Positions 53,442-61,944 of a stretch of DNA of 64,000 nucleotides are shown here, piece by piece. The notes beneath the pieces were generated by a model. That model made no database searches. It was not told the origin of the DNA and saw nothing but the letters and a program-made list of their open reading frames with translations. Location: positions 2,232,001-2,296,000 of the forward strand of contig CAVYMJ010000006.1 of assembly GCA_963769585.1 (NCBI GenBank). Direction: 5' to 3'. This stretch comes from SSC3 sp963769585. Lineage in GTDB: Bacteria; Actinomycetota; Actinomycetes; Propionibacteriales; Nocardioidaceae. The number at the start of each line of letters is the position of its first letter. Within the stretch, counting starts at the first letter, position 1. Both the position numbers and the translations under genes were made by a program.

Positions 53442-54352
53442 GGCAGGAACCTACGGTGGCCGGTGAAGTCGCCCCGACGTGCCGCTCGCGCCGCCTCGGC
53501 GCTGAGCCTGAGCCGCTTCGGGCTGGGCCGGGTGAACGAGTAGAACCAGACCGTCTTGGCGACGAAGGCGAGGACCCCGAGACGGCCGACGTACTCGCGC
53601 AGGTTGGTGATGTTGTTGCGCACCATGCTGTAGTGCTTCAGGTCGCTGGGCGAGTGGTTGTACGTCGTGCGTCCGAAGGCCATCGGGGTTCCGAGGTCGT
53701 CGGTCGCCGGGTGCAGGAAGTGCGAGCCGACGACGGTTCCGACGCGGGCGCCCGCGCCCTTGGCCCGCCACAGATACTCCACGTCGTCGCCCCAGATGAA
53801 GAACTCCTCGCGCGGCAGGCCGATCCGGTGCACCAGCTCGCTGGTGACCAGGACGCCGTTGAACGGGATCACGATGCCTTCGACGATCCCCTCGACTGCC
53901 GCCTTCTCCACGTCGGCCAGCTGGTGCACCACCTTCGCGCTGCCCGGCAGCCGGATCGGGAAGCAGAGCCTGTCGTGGTCCTGCTCGGCGACCACGGCCG
54001 GACCCCAGAAGTCGAACGTCCCGTCGTGCTCGAGGAGCCTGGCCAGGCAGTCTGGGGGCGGCAGCCCGTCGTCGTCCATCAGCCAGACGAGGTCGGCGTC
54101 GGCCCGGACGGCCGCCTCGAGGCCGGCATGGAAGCCGCCCGCTCCGCCGGTGTTGGTCGGCAGCTCGAGCACCCGCAGGGGGACGGGCCCCTCGAGTGCT
54201 TTGACCATCTCGACGGAACCGTCGGTCGACGCGTTGTCGACCACGATCAGCTCGTCCGGGAGGCGGTCCTGGGCGTAGATCGCCCGCACGATTCGCTCCA
54301 GCAGGGCACGACGGTTCCAGGTCACGACCACTGCGACGACCCGGCGACTCAC
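53438..54352 (-). CDS. galactofuranosyltransferase GlfT1-like (GT2)
   Basis: A 304-residue GT-A enzyme, the same length as M. tuberculosis GlfT1 (Rv3782). V-V-V-T-W-N-R, D-N-A-S-T-D-G, N-T-G-G-A-G-G-F, W-L-M-D-D-D-G-L-P-P, an F-N-G-V-L-V segment and I-W-G-D-D-V-E-Y-L-W-R match that family. GlfT1 adds the first two Galf residues to the rhamnosyl-GlcNAc-polyprenyl primer. It is 28 bases after the LCP gene and overlaps the second GT2 gene. Galf as substrate is inferred from similarity and operon. Confidence 0.85.
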   Translation of the reverse strand: MSRRVVAVVVTWNRRALLERIVRAIYAQDRLPDELIVVDNASTDGSVEMVKALEGPVPLRVLELPTNTGGAGGFHAGLEAAVRADADLVWLMDDDGLPPPDCLARLLEHDGTFDFWGPAVVAEQDHDRLCFPIRLPGSAKVVHQLADVEKAAVEGIVEGIVIPFNGVLVTSELVHRIGLPREEFFIWGDDVEYLWRAKGAGARVGTVVGSHFLHPATDDLGTPMAFGRTTYNHSPSDLKHYSMVRNNITNLREYVGRLGVLAFVAKTVWFYSFTRPSPKRLRLSAEAARAARRGDFTGHRRFLP

Positions 54353-54380
54353 GCAGGCGACCCTATCCCGCGGTGCGGGC

Positions 54381-55799
54381 TCAGCAGGCCGAGGTGAGGT
54401 CTTCAGCCTCGTTGGCCGAGTACCCGGAGGCGTAGCTTCCCTTGGAGGCGCCGCTGGTGGCCACCCGGTCGCGGACGAAGCCCTTGCCCGACTTCTTGCT
54501 CCGGGGAGCCCGAGCCTTGCCGTCGACCGCCTGCTCGATCATGCTGCGGATCTTGGCGAGGTCCGGGTTGCCGGTGTTGATCACCGGTGGCACGAACGAC
54601 ACCGTCCGGACTGGACGGGAGCGGGCCTTGAGGGCGAGCTCGGCGAAAGTGCCCAGCTCGGAGGCCGGCAGGTTCGTGGTGATCAGCCCCCGGGTAGCCT
54701 TGGTGATCGCCTCGAACTTGGTGATCACCTTGCCCGGGCTCATCTGCTGGAGCATGGCGTTCATGACGCACTTCTGCCGGGCCATCCGCGAGTAGTCGTC
54801 AGCGGAGGCTCGGGAGCGGGCGTACCACAGCGTCTCGTAGCCGTTCAGCTTGCGGATCCCGGGCTCGACGTACCCCTCGATCTTGCCGATGCGGCCGATC
54901 GGGATCCGGTCGCGGACGTTCAGGGTGAGGCCGCCCATGGCGCTGACCAGGCCTCGGAAGCCTTCGTGGTTGATCATCGCGTAGTAGTTGATCTTCAGAC
55001 CGGTGATCCCCTCGACGCCCTCGGTCGTGGCGGCGACAGACGGGTTGCCTCTGCCCTTGAAGAGGCCTCGGTGGTCCATGGCCCACGTGGCCAGGCTGTT
55101 CAGCTCGCAGCCCTCGCAGTCGTAGCCGTTGGGGAACTGGCTCGCCATCACCGAGCCCTTGGCGAACGAGAAGTTGGTTAGGTTGCGCGGGAGCCCGAAC
55201 AGGACGGTGTCTCCGGAGTCCTCGTCGATGCTGGCCACCGTGATGCTGTCGGGCCGCATCCCCCAGCGGTCGTCGCCGGAGTCGGCGCCCAGCAGCAGGA
55301 CGTTGTACCGGCCGTCGTGAGCCTTGCTGGCCACGCCGTCGCCGAACATAGCGATGATGAAGTCGCGCTGCACGTTCACCAGGTGTGAGGCGTAGAGCAG
55401 GCTGCTGACCACCGCAAAGGTGAGCAACCCGTTGAGGCCGACCATCCACAGACGCTGCCGCTGCGCGAGCTCGAGGGGCTGGCCGAGCCTCCAGGCGTCG
55501 ATGAACAGCAGGGCCCACCCGATCGCCAGAGCACACAGCAGCAGCCGGAAGAACCCGAGCATGAAGGTGCTGCTCAGCAGCCAGAAGACGAAGCCGTGCC
55601 AGACCATGCCCAGCAGCACCACGAAGCCGACGCAGCCCAGGCAGGCCAGGACGACGCGGATGGCGACGCGTCCGACCTCCTTGCGGCCGGCCACGAGCTG
55701 GGCCGACCCGGGCAGAACCAGGGTCATCAGCACCAAGGTGATGGCTCGACGGAACCGCACGCGGGACAGTTCCACACCTCGACGCTCGGCGGGCGTCAT
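54381..55799 (-). CDS. LytR-CpsA-Psr (LCP) family glycopolymer ligase
   Basis: A 472-residue protein with about four N-terminal membrane segments (residues 16-150), then an external LCP domain. Markers are N-V-L-L-L-G-A-D-S-G and M-R-P-D-S-I-T-V-A-S, binding metal and pyrophosphate, L-F-G-L-P-R-N, and W-Y-A-R-S-R-A-S-A-D-D-Y-S-R-M-A-R-Q with the conserved arginines. LCP enzymes move a polyprenyl-linked glycan onto peptidoglycan, in mycobacteria arabinogalactan (Lcp1). Being first in the galactan run makes it the likely attachment step. A candidate MtrA box lies about 90 bases upstream. Confidence 0.93.
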   Translation of the reverse strand: MTPAERRGVELSRVRFRRAITLVLMTLVLPGSAQLVAGRKEVGRVAIRVVLACLGCVGFVVLLGMVWHGFVFWLLSSTFMLGFFRLLLCALAIGWALLFIDAWRLGQPLELAQRQRLWMVGLNGLLTFAVVSSLLYASHLVNVQRDFIIAMFGDGVASKAHDGRYNVLLLGADSGDDRWGMRPDSITVASIDEDSGDTVLFGLPRNLTNFSFAKGSVMASQFPNGYDCEGCELNSLATWAMDHRGLFKGRGNPSVAATTEGVEGITGLKINYYAMINHEGFRGLVSAMGGLTLNVRDRIPIGRIGKIEGYVEPGIRKLNGYETLWYARSRASADDYSRMARQKCVMNAMLQQMSPGKVITKFEAITKATRGLITTNLPASELGTFAELALKARSRPVRTVSFVPPVINTGNPDLAKIRSMIEQAVDGKARAPRSKKSGKGFVRDRVATSGASKGSYASGYSANEAEDLTSAC

Positions 55800-55885
55800 G
55801 GGAGCTGTCCCGGCGCACCCCGGGGGAAGGCGGGTGGCATCTGGTCGGCCTTTCGGTCAGGGCAGTCGACACGTCAGTATCACCA

Positions 55886-55903
55886 GTCACACCCGTTACA
55901 GGG
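55886..55903 (+). promoter_or_regulatory. candidate MtrA box between the divergent LCP genes
   Basis: Tandem 9-mers GTCACACCC and GTTACAGGG (GTNACA at a 9-bp period) lie 87 bases from the galactan-run start and 116 bases from the divergent LCP gene. Confidence 0.5.
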
Positions 55904-55990
55904 TCCTAGCCACGCCGGAAACCTCGCAAATCGCATCTCGCGGTCGGTCACGGGACGTGACGAAGCCGACGTCACATGAGCCGGGTCTGC

Positions 55991-56006
55991 TACCGCCCGG
56001 GCGGTA
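55991..56006. promoter_or_regulatory. perfect 16-bp palindrome at the LCP promoter
   Basis: TACCGCCCGGGCGGTA overlaps the first two bases of the putative -10 TAACGT (56005-56010) of the plus-strand LCP gene. The position suggests a repressor operator. The rest of 55800-56018 has several GTCAC/GTGAC segments, e.g. the dyad at 55947-55961. Confidence 0.5.
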
Positions 56007-56018
56007 ACGTCTGTCCGC

Positions 56019-57266
56019 ATGAGCGAACGGCACCGCGGCGAGGAGCCGGAGAGCTTCGACTGGCTCTATGGGACCAGTAACAAAGGCGTGGGTTCGGGGG
56101 ACGACTCGACCTCGCTGCTGCCTGGCGCGCCCAAGAAGCGCCCGGCCACCGCCAAGCCTGACGACGCGGAGCCGACTCAGGTGATCAAGGCCGAGAGCAC
56201 TGCTCCACCGCCGCCCCCGGCTTCCGCACGCGGGCTCCCCCCCGGCGAGCCCCCGGGCAGGCTTGCTCCCACGCCGAGCGGGCCGACGCCGCCTAAGCCG
56301 CCTAAGGGCAGGCGACGTTTCCGCCTCAGGCCGTTCCGCATCGTCATGGTCGCGCTCGCCTTGTGGCTGACCTACCTGGTGGCGGTCCCCCTCTTCGCGT
56401 GGAACTCCGTCAGCAGGGTCGACGCCGAACCGGCAGGCGCACGCCCAGGAGATCAGCCCGGAACGACGTACCTCCTGGTTGGCAGTGACAGCCGGGAGGG
56501 CCTCACCAAGAAGCAGCGCGACCGGCTGCACACCGGCGGAAACGTGGGTCAACGCACTGACACCATCATGCTGCTGCACACCGGCTCAGGACCGAACCTG
56601 CTGATGTCGATCCCGCGGGACTCGATCGTCCCGATCCCGGGGCACGGCACCACCAAGATCAACGCGGCCTACGCGTACGGCGGGCCGAAGCTCCTGGTCA
56701 AGACGATCGAGGACGCCACCGGCATCCTCGTCGACAACTACGTGGAGATCGGCTTCGGCGGCTTCGTCAAGATGGTCAACGCCGTCGGCGGCATCACGAT
56801 CTGTCCGAAGAACGACATGGACGACAAGGACGCGGACCTGCACGTGAAGGCCGGCTGCCAGCAGGCCAACGGCCGAAAGGCGCTGGCCTACGCGCGGTCG
56901 CGGCATGCCCAGCAGCTCGGCGACCTCGACCGCGCCGCACACCAGCGTGAGGTGGTCTCCGCGATCGGCTCGGAGGCCTTCTCCCCGGTCACTTTCCTCA
57001 ACCCGTTCCGCTACTACCGGCTCTCGTTCGCCAGCGCGTCGTCGGTCAAGGTCGGCGAGAATGTCAGCCCGCTCGCCTTCGCCAGGTTCGCCCTGGCCAT
57101 GCGCGGGGTGGACGGCACCAAGGGGCTGACCTGCGGCGTCCCCATCGCCGACTTCGCGGTGAACTGGGACCAGGAGCGCTCCAAGCGCATGTTCAAGCTC
57201 ATCCGAGAGGACCGCACCGACGAGATCGGCAAGGGACTCTGCCAACCGTCAGGACTTGCCCGATGA
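56019..57266 (+). CDS. LytR-CpsA-Psr (LCP) family protein with proline-rich N terminus
   Basis: A 415-residue protein. The first ~100 residues are cytosolic, disordered and proline-rich; one membrane helix lies at 106-127. The external LCP domain has Y-L-L-V-G-S-D-S-R (151-159), R-T-D-T-I-M-L-L-H (179-187), M-S-I-P-R-D-S and L-A-Y-A-R-S-R-H. All expected acidic and arginine residues seem to be kept. It differs from its divergent neighbour, which has four helices and no such tail, so the two probably attach different polymers. Start ATG 56019, with TAACGT at -14 to -9. Confidence 0.92.
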   Translation: MSERHRGEEPESFDWLYGTSNKGVGSGDDSTSLLPGAPKKRPATAKPDDAEPTQVIKAESTAPPPPPASARGLPPGEPPGRLAPTPSGPTPPKPPKGRRRFRLRPFRIVMVALALWLTYLVAVPLFAWNSVSRVDAEPAGARPGDQPGTTYLLVGSDSREGLTKKQRDRLHTGGNVGQRTDTIMLLHTGSGPNLLMSIPRDSIVPIPGHGTTKINAAYAYGGPKLLVKTIEDATGILVDNYVEIGFGGFVKMVNAVGGITICPKNDMDDKDADLHVKAGCQQANGRKALAYARSRHAQQLGDLDRAAHQREVVSAIGSEAFSPVTFLNPFRYYRLSFASASSVKVGENVSPLAFARFALAMRGVDGTKGLTCGVPIADFAVNWDQERSKRMFKLIREDRTDEIGKGLCQPSGLAR

Positions 57267-58138
57267 CCTACCAGACCCTCTCCTACGACGTCGCCGAGGG
57301 CATCCTCACCCTGACGCTCGACCGGCCCGACCAGCTCAACGCGTTCACCGTGACCATGGCTGCGGAGCTGGTGGACGCGTTCACCCGCGCTTCGAGCGAC
57401 GACGAGGTGGCCGTCGTGGTCGTGACCGGCGCGGGCCGCGCCTTCTGCGCCGGGATGGACCTCTCCGTCGAGGGGAACGTCTTCGGCCTGGACGAGGCCC
57501 TGGAGCCGACGATGGACGACCTCCGCACGCGCTTGGACGACCCGGCCATCCGCGAAGGGGTTCGCGACACCGGCGGCAAGGTCACCCTCGCGATCTTCGA
57601 CTGCACCAAGCCGGTCATCGCGGCCATCAACGGGCCGGCCGTCGGGATCGGCGCCACCATGACCCTGGCGATGGACCTGCGGCTGGCCTCCACCAAGGCC
57701 CGCATCGGGTTCGTGTTCGGCAAGATCGGGATCGTGCCGGAGGCGTGCTCGAGCTGGTTCCTGCCCCGGATCGTCGGGATGAGCCGGGCCCTGGAGCTGG
57801 TGTACTCCGCGGAGATCCTCGCTGGCCACGAGGCATTGGACTACGGGCTGGTCCGTTCGGTGCACGAGCCGGAGGACCTGCTGCCCGCGGCGTACGCCCT
57901 GGCCCGCAAGCTCACCGCGAACCGCTCACCGGTCGCCACCGCGATCACCCGGCAGATGATGTACCGCAACAGCGCCCAGCCGCACCCCCTCGAGGCGCAC
58001 CGGGTCGAGTCCCTCGGCGTCTTCTACCAGTCCCTGGGCGACGGCAAGGAGGGGATCCGCTCGTTCCTCGACAAGCGGGACCCGGCGTTCGCCGGCTCCA
58101 CCAACCAGATGCCGCCCTTCTATCCCTGGTGGGAATGA
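57263..58138 (+). CDS. enoyl-CoA hydratase/isomerase (crotonase) family protein
   Basis: A 291-residue crotonase. The oxyanion-hole segments F-C-A-G-M-D-L and N-G-P-A-V-G-I-G-A are intact, and Glu160 in G-I-V-P-E-A occupies the position of one of the two catalytic glutamates. The other crotonase glutamate is not evident, so it may be a hydratase, isomerase or hydrolase. It overlaps the LCP stop by four bases, an odd pairing of lipid and wall functions that may be only transcriptional. Confidence 0.88.
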   Translation: MTYQTLSYDVAEGILTLTLDRPDQLNAFTVTMAAELVDAFTRASSDDEVAVVVVTGAGRAFCAGMDLSVEGNVFGLDEALEPTMDDLRTRLDDPAIREGVRDTGGKVTLAIFDCTKPVIAAINGPAVGIGATMTLAMDLRLASTKARIGFVFGKIGIVPEACSSWFLPRIVGMSRALELVYSAEILAGHEALDYGLVRSVHEPEDLLPAAYALARKLTANRSPVATAITRQMMYRNSAQPHPLEAHRVESLGVFYQSLGDGKEGIRSFLDKRDPAFAGSTNQMPPFYPWWE

Positions 58139-58207
58139 CGGCGGGCGGTTACCGACCGGTTTCTGAGACTGGATAAGCACAGGTTCGACCTGGCGCCCGG
58201 GGGTGGC

Positions 58208-58213
58208 TAGCGT
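58208..58213 (+). promoter_or_regulatory. putative -10 hexamer of pyc (leaderless)
   Basis: TAGCGT ends 8 bases before ATG 58221, and no Shine-Dalgarno site is present. Confidence 0.4.
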
Positions 58214-58220
58214 CGCCGCT

Positions 58221-61200
58221 ATGTTCACGAAGGTGTTGGTCGCCAACCGGGGCGAGATCGCGATCCGAGCGTTCCGGGCGGCGTACGAGCTTGGTGCCGA
58301 GACGGTCGCGGTCTTTCCGTTCGAGGACCGCGGCTCCGAGCATCGGCTGAAGGCCGACGAGGCCTACCAGATCGGCGAGCGGGGACATCCGGTCCGGGCC
58401 TACCTGGACCCCGACCTGATCGTCGAGGCCGCGGTGCGCGCCGGCGCGGACGCGGTCTACCCGGGATACGGCTTCCTGTCGGAGAACCCGGCGCTGGCGG
58501 AGGCCTGCGTGGCGGCGGGCATCACCTTCGTCGGGCCGTCGGCCGAGGTGCTCACCCTGACCGGCAACAAGGCGAGGGCGATCGCCGCAGCCAGGTCAGC
58601 CGGAGTTCCGACCTTGCAGAGCGTCGATCCCTCCACGGACGCCGATGCGCTGGTCGCGGCGGCCGCGGAGCTGCCGTTCCCGCTGTTCGTGAAGGCAGTG
58701 GCTGGCGGAGGCGGTCGCGGGATGCGCCGGGTCGACGAGCCGTCGCTCCTCCATGAGGCCATCGAGACGTGCATGCGTGAGGCCGAGGGTGCCTTCGGGG
58801 ACCCGACGGTCTTCATCGAGCAGGCTGTCGTGGACCCGCGTCACATCGAGGTGCAGATCCTGGCCGACGCCGCCGGCAATGTGATCCACCTCTTCGAGCG
58901 GGATTGTTCGGTGCAGCGACGGCACCAGAAGGTCGTCGAGATCGCCCCGGCACCGAACCTTGATCCGGAGCTGAGGGCCAGGATGTGCTCGGACGCGGTC
59001 CGCTTCGCGGGCGAGATCGGCTACGTCAACGCCGGCACCGTGGAGTTCCTGCTGGCTCCCGACGGGACGTACGTCTTCATCGAGATGAACCCGCGCATCC
59101 AGGTGGAGCACACGGTCACTGAGGAGGTCACCGACGTCGACCTGGTCCAGGCGCAGCTCCGGATCGCCTCGGGAGAGACGCTGGAGGACCTGGGGCTCTC
59201 GCAGGAGACGGTCAGCGTTCGGGGCGCTGCGCTGCAGTGCCGGATCACGACCGAGGACCCGGCCAACGGGTTCCGGCCGGACACCGGAACCATCACGACG
59301 TACCGCTCCCCCGGCGGCGCCGGCGTGCGACTGGACGGTGGTACCACCTACACCGGCGCCGAGGTCTCGGCCCACTTCGACTCGATGCTGACCAAGCTCA
59401 CCTGCCGCGGCCGCGACTTCGAGGTCGCCCTGGACCGGGCTCGCCGAGCGGTCGCCGAGTTCCGGATCAGGGGCGTCGCGACGAACATCCCGTTCCTGCA
59501 GGCGGTCCTCGATGATCCCGACTTCCGGGCCGGCAGGCTGACCACCGGGTTCATCGAGGACCACCCACACCTGCTCACCGCCCGTTCGAGCGCGGACCGA
59601 GGCACGAAGCTGCTCTCCTACCTCGCCGACGTGACCGTCAACCAGCCGCACGGCGCGAAGCCGATCGCCATCGACCCGGTCTCCAAGCTTCCCGAGGCGC
59701 CCGGCGAGATCCCCAACGGCTCCCGGCAGCGACTCCAGTCCCTGGGACCTGAGGGCTTCGCCTCCGAGCTGCGCAGCCAGACCCGGGTCGCGGTCACCGA
59801 CACGACCTTCCGCGACGCCCACCAGTCACTGCTCGCGACCCGGGTGCGCACCCGGGACCTGCTCAATGTCGCGGGGCACGTCGCGCGCACGACCCCGCAG
59901 CTGTGGTCGCTGGAGGCCTGGGGCGGAGCGACGTACGACGTGGCTCTGCGGTTCCTCTCCGAGGACCCGTGGGAGCGGCTGGAACGCCTGCGTGACGTGG
60001 TCCCGAACATCTGCCTGCAGATGCTGCTGCGCGGCCGCAACACCGTCGGCTACACGCCGTACCCCACCGAGGTCACCACGGCCTTCGTCCAGGAGGCTGC
60101 GGCGACCGGGATCGACATCTTCCGCATCTTCGACGCGCTCAACGACGTCGAGCAGATGCGCCCCGCCATCGAGGCCGTCCGGGAGACCGGGACCGCGGTC
60201 GCCGAGGTGGCGCTGTGCTACACCGGCGACCTGTCCGACCCAGCGGAGAAGCTCTACACGCTGGACTACTACCTTGCGCTGGCCGAGCGCATCGTCGATG
60301 CCGGAGCCCACGTGCTCGCGATCAAGGACATGGCCGGGCTGCTGCGCGCCCCGGCAGCCAGGTCCCTGGTCACCGCGCTGCGAGAGCGCTTCGACCTACC
60401 CGTGCACCTGCACACCCACGACACCGCCGGTGGCCAGCTAGCCACGCTGCTGGCCGCCGTGGACGCGGGGGTCGACGCCGTCGACGCCGCGTGTGCCGCG
60501 ATGGCCGGCACCACGAGCCAGCCGGCACTGTCGTCCCTGGTCGCGGCCACCGACCACTCCGGACGCGACACCGGCCTTTCCCTGAAGGCGGTCTGCGACC
60601 TCGAGCCGTACTGGGAGGCCACCCGCCGCCTCTATGCGCCGTTCGAGTCCGGGCTGCCCGCTCCGACCGGCCGCGTCTACACCCACGAGATTCCCGGCGG
60701 CCAGCTCTCCAACCTGCGCCAGCAGGCGATCGCTCTCGGCCTGGGCGAGAAGTTCGAGCAGATCGAGGACATGTACGCCGCGGCGAACGACATCCTGGGC
60801 AACATCGTCAAGGTCACCCCCTCCTCCAAGGTGGTCGGCGACCTGGCGCTGCACCTGGTCGCGGCGGGAGCCGACCCCGCGGAGTTCGCTGCCGAGCCAG
60901 GCGGCTTCGACGTACCGGACTCGGTCATCGGGTTCCTCTCCGGGGAGCTCGGAGATCCACCCGGTGGCTGGCCCGAGCCGTTCCGGACCAAGGCGCTCGC
61001 CGGCCGTACCACCAAGCCGGCCGTCACCGAGCTCGACGAGCAGCAGCGCTACGGCCTGACCACGTCACGACGGGCAACGCTCAACGCACTGTTGTTCCCC
61101 GGCCCCACCAAGGAGTTCCTGGAGTCGCGCGAGCGGTACGGCGACGTGTCGGCGCTACCGACGGCTGACTACCTCTACGGCCTGCAGCCCGGCGAAGAGC

Positions 61201-61592
61201 ACGAGGTCGAGATCGAGGAAGGCAAGACCCTCATCCTGGGCGTCCAGTCGATCAGTGAGCCCGACGAGCGCGGCATCCGCAGCGTGATGTGCACGATCAA
61301 CGGCCAGCTCCGACCGGTGAGTGTCCGGGACCGCTCCATCGAGGCTGACGCGCCGGCCCAGGAGCGTGCTGACCCGTCCAAGCCCGGTCATGTCGCCGCG
61401 CCGTTCGGGGGTGTGGTGACGCCGATCGTCGAAGTAGGCGCTTCGGTCGAAGCGGGCGACACTGTCGCGACCATCGAAGCCATGAAGATGGAGGCCTCCA
61501 TCACGACGACGGTGGCTGGGACGGTGGAACGGCTCGCGATCGCGGGAACCCAGCAGGTGGAGGGTGGGGACCTCGTGCTGGTGGTCGGCTGA
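58221..61592 (+). CDS. pyc: pyruvate carboxylase
   Basis: A 1,123-residue single-chain biotin enzyme making oxaloacetate from pyruvate and bicarbonate, the main anaplerotic route. It begins M-F-T-K-V-L-V-A-N-R-G-E-I-A, with the biotin carboxylase domain (about 1-450; ATP loop G-G-G-G-R-G-M, E-M-N-P-R-I-Q-V-E-H). The carboxyltransferase domain (about 520-800; D-T-T-F-R-D-A-H-Q-S, H-x-H-T-H-D-T) and linker follow. The biotinyl domain has E-A-M-K-M-E-A with Lys1089. An in-frame ATG at 58203 is less likely. Complete and of normal length. Confidence 0.97.
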   Translation: MFTKVLVANRGEIAIRAFRAAYELGAETVAVFPFEDRGSEHRLKADEAYQIGERGHPVRAYLDPDLIVEAAVRAGADAVYPGYGFLSENPALAEACVAAGITFVGPSAEVLTLTGNKARAIAAARSAGVPTLQSVDPSTDADALVAAAAELPFPLFVKAVAGGGGRGMRRVDEPSLLHEAIETCMREAEGAFGDPTVFIEQAVVDPRHIEVQILADAAGNVIHLFERDCSVQRRHQKVVEIAPAPNLDPELRARMCSDAVRFAGEIGYVNAGTVEFLLAPDGTYVFIEMNPRIQVEHTVTEEVTDVDLVQAQLRIASGETLEDLGLSQETVSVRGAALQCRITTEDPANGFRPDTGTITTYRSPGGAGVRLDGGTTYTGAEVSAHFDSMLTKLTCRGRDFEVALDRARRAVAEFRIRGVATNIPFLQAVLDDPDFRAGRLTTGFIEDHPHLLTARSSADRGTKLLSYLADVTVNQPHGAKPIAIDPVSKLPEAPGEIPNGSRQRLQSLGPEGFASELRSQTRVAVTDTTFRDAHQSLLATRVRTRDLLNVAGHVARTTPQLWSLEAWGGATYDVALRFLSEDPWERLERLRDVVPNICLQMLLRGRNTVGYTPYPTEVTTAFVQEAAATGIDIFRIFDALNDVEQMRPAIEAVRETGTAVAEVALCYTGDLSDPAEKLYTLDYYLALAERIVDAGAHVLAIKDMAGLLRAPAARSLVTALRERFDLPVHLHTHDTAGGQLATLLAAVDAGVDAVDAACAAMAGTTSQPALSSLVAATDHSGRDTGLSLKAVCDLEPYWEATRRLYAPFESGLPAPTGRVYTHEIPGGQLSNLRQQAIALGLGEKFEQIEDMYAAANDILGNIVKVTPSSKVVGDLALHLVAAGADPAEFAAEPGGFDVPDSVIGFLSGELGDPPGGWPEPFRTKALAGRTTKPAVTELDEQQRYGLTTSRRATLNALLFPGPTKEFLESRERYGDVSALPTADYLYGLQPGEEHEVEIEEGKTLILGVQSISEPDERGIRSVMCTINGQLRPVSVRDRSIEADAPAQERADPSKPGHVAAPFGGVVTPIVEVGASVEAGDTVATIEAMKMEASITTTVAGTVERLAIAGTQQVEGGDLVLVVG

Positions 61593-61598
61593 CCCGTC

Positions 61599-61619
61599 CG
61601 TCCGCCGGGCAGGCGGACG
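61599..61619. terminator. GC-rich hairpin after pyc
   Basis: A perfect 8-base stem CGTCCGCC/GGCGGACG with a 5-base loop begins 7 bases after the pyc stop and precedes the convergent small gene. Confidence 0.65.
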
Positions 61620-61652
61620 CGACAGGGCAGCCTCGGTGAGCAGGCTGAGCAG

Positions 61653-61874
61653 CTAGAGCTTTTCCATCTTGGAGAAGGGGCTGACCACGCGGACCGTCTG
61701 CGATCGGAAGTCGACGGTCACTGCCCCCTGCTCCACGCTGACCACGCGGCCGACCCCGTAGGAGTCGTGGGAGACGAGGTCTTCCAGCGCGAACTGCTCG
61801 ATGACTGGCTCTGGCTGGGGTTTGAAGGGACTGCTGGCGAGGTGCCGCCGCTTGGCCCCGGATCGTGTCGTCAT
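61653..61874 (-). CDS. small CarD/CdnL-like (TRCF-type barrel) protein
   Basis: A 73-residue protein. Residues 28-73 (F-A-L-E-D-L-V-S-H-D-S-Y-G-V-G-R-V-V-S-V, T-V-D-F, V-R-V-V-S-P-F-S-K-M-E-K-L) resemble the Tudor-like barrel of CarD and the Mfd RNA-polymerase-binding module. The DNA-binding C-terminal domain of CarD is missing. A link to RNA polymerase is possible but unproven. AGAGG lies only about 3 bases upstream of the ATG. Confidence 0.6.
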   Translation of the reverse strand: MTTRSGAKRRHLASSPFKPQPEPVIEQFALEDLVSHDSYGVGRVVSVEQGAVTVDFRSQTVRVVSPFSKMEKL

Positions 61875-61944
61875 TACCTCTAGTATGCGCCCTCAGCGCT
61901 CCAGAACCACAAGCACGTCTCTCCCAGGCCGGCTCGACGGCCCG

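Noticed and set aside
56250..56320. Proline-rich low-complexity stretch in the LCP protein as a possible frameshift
   Set aside because: The frame is continuous into the LCP domain, and disordered proline-rich cytosolic tails are common in such proteins.
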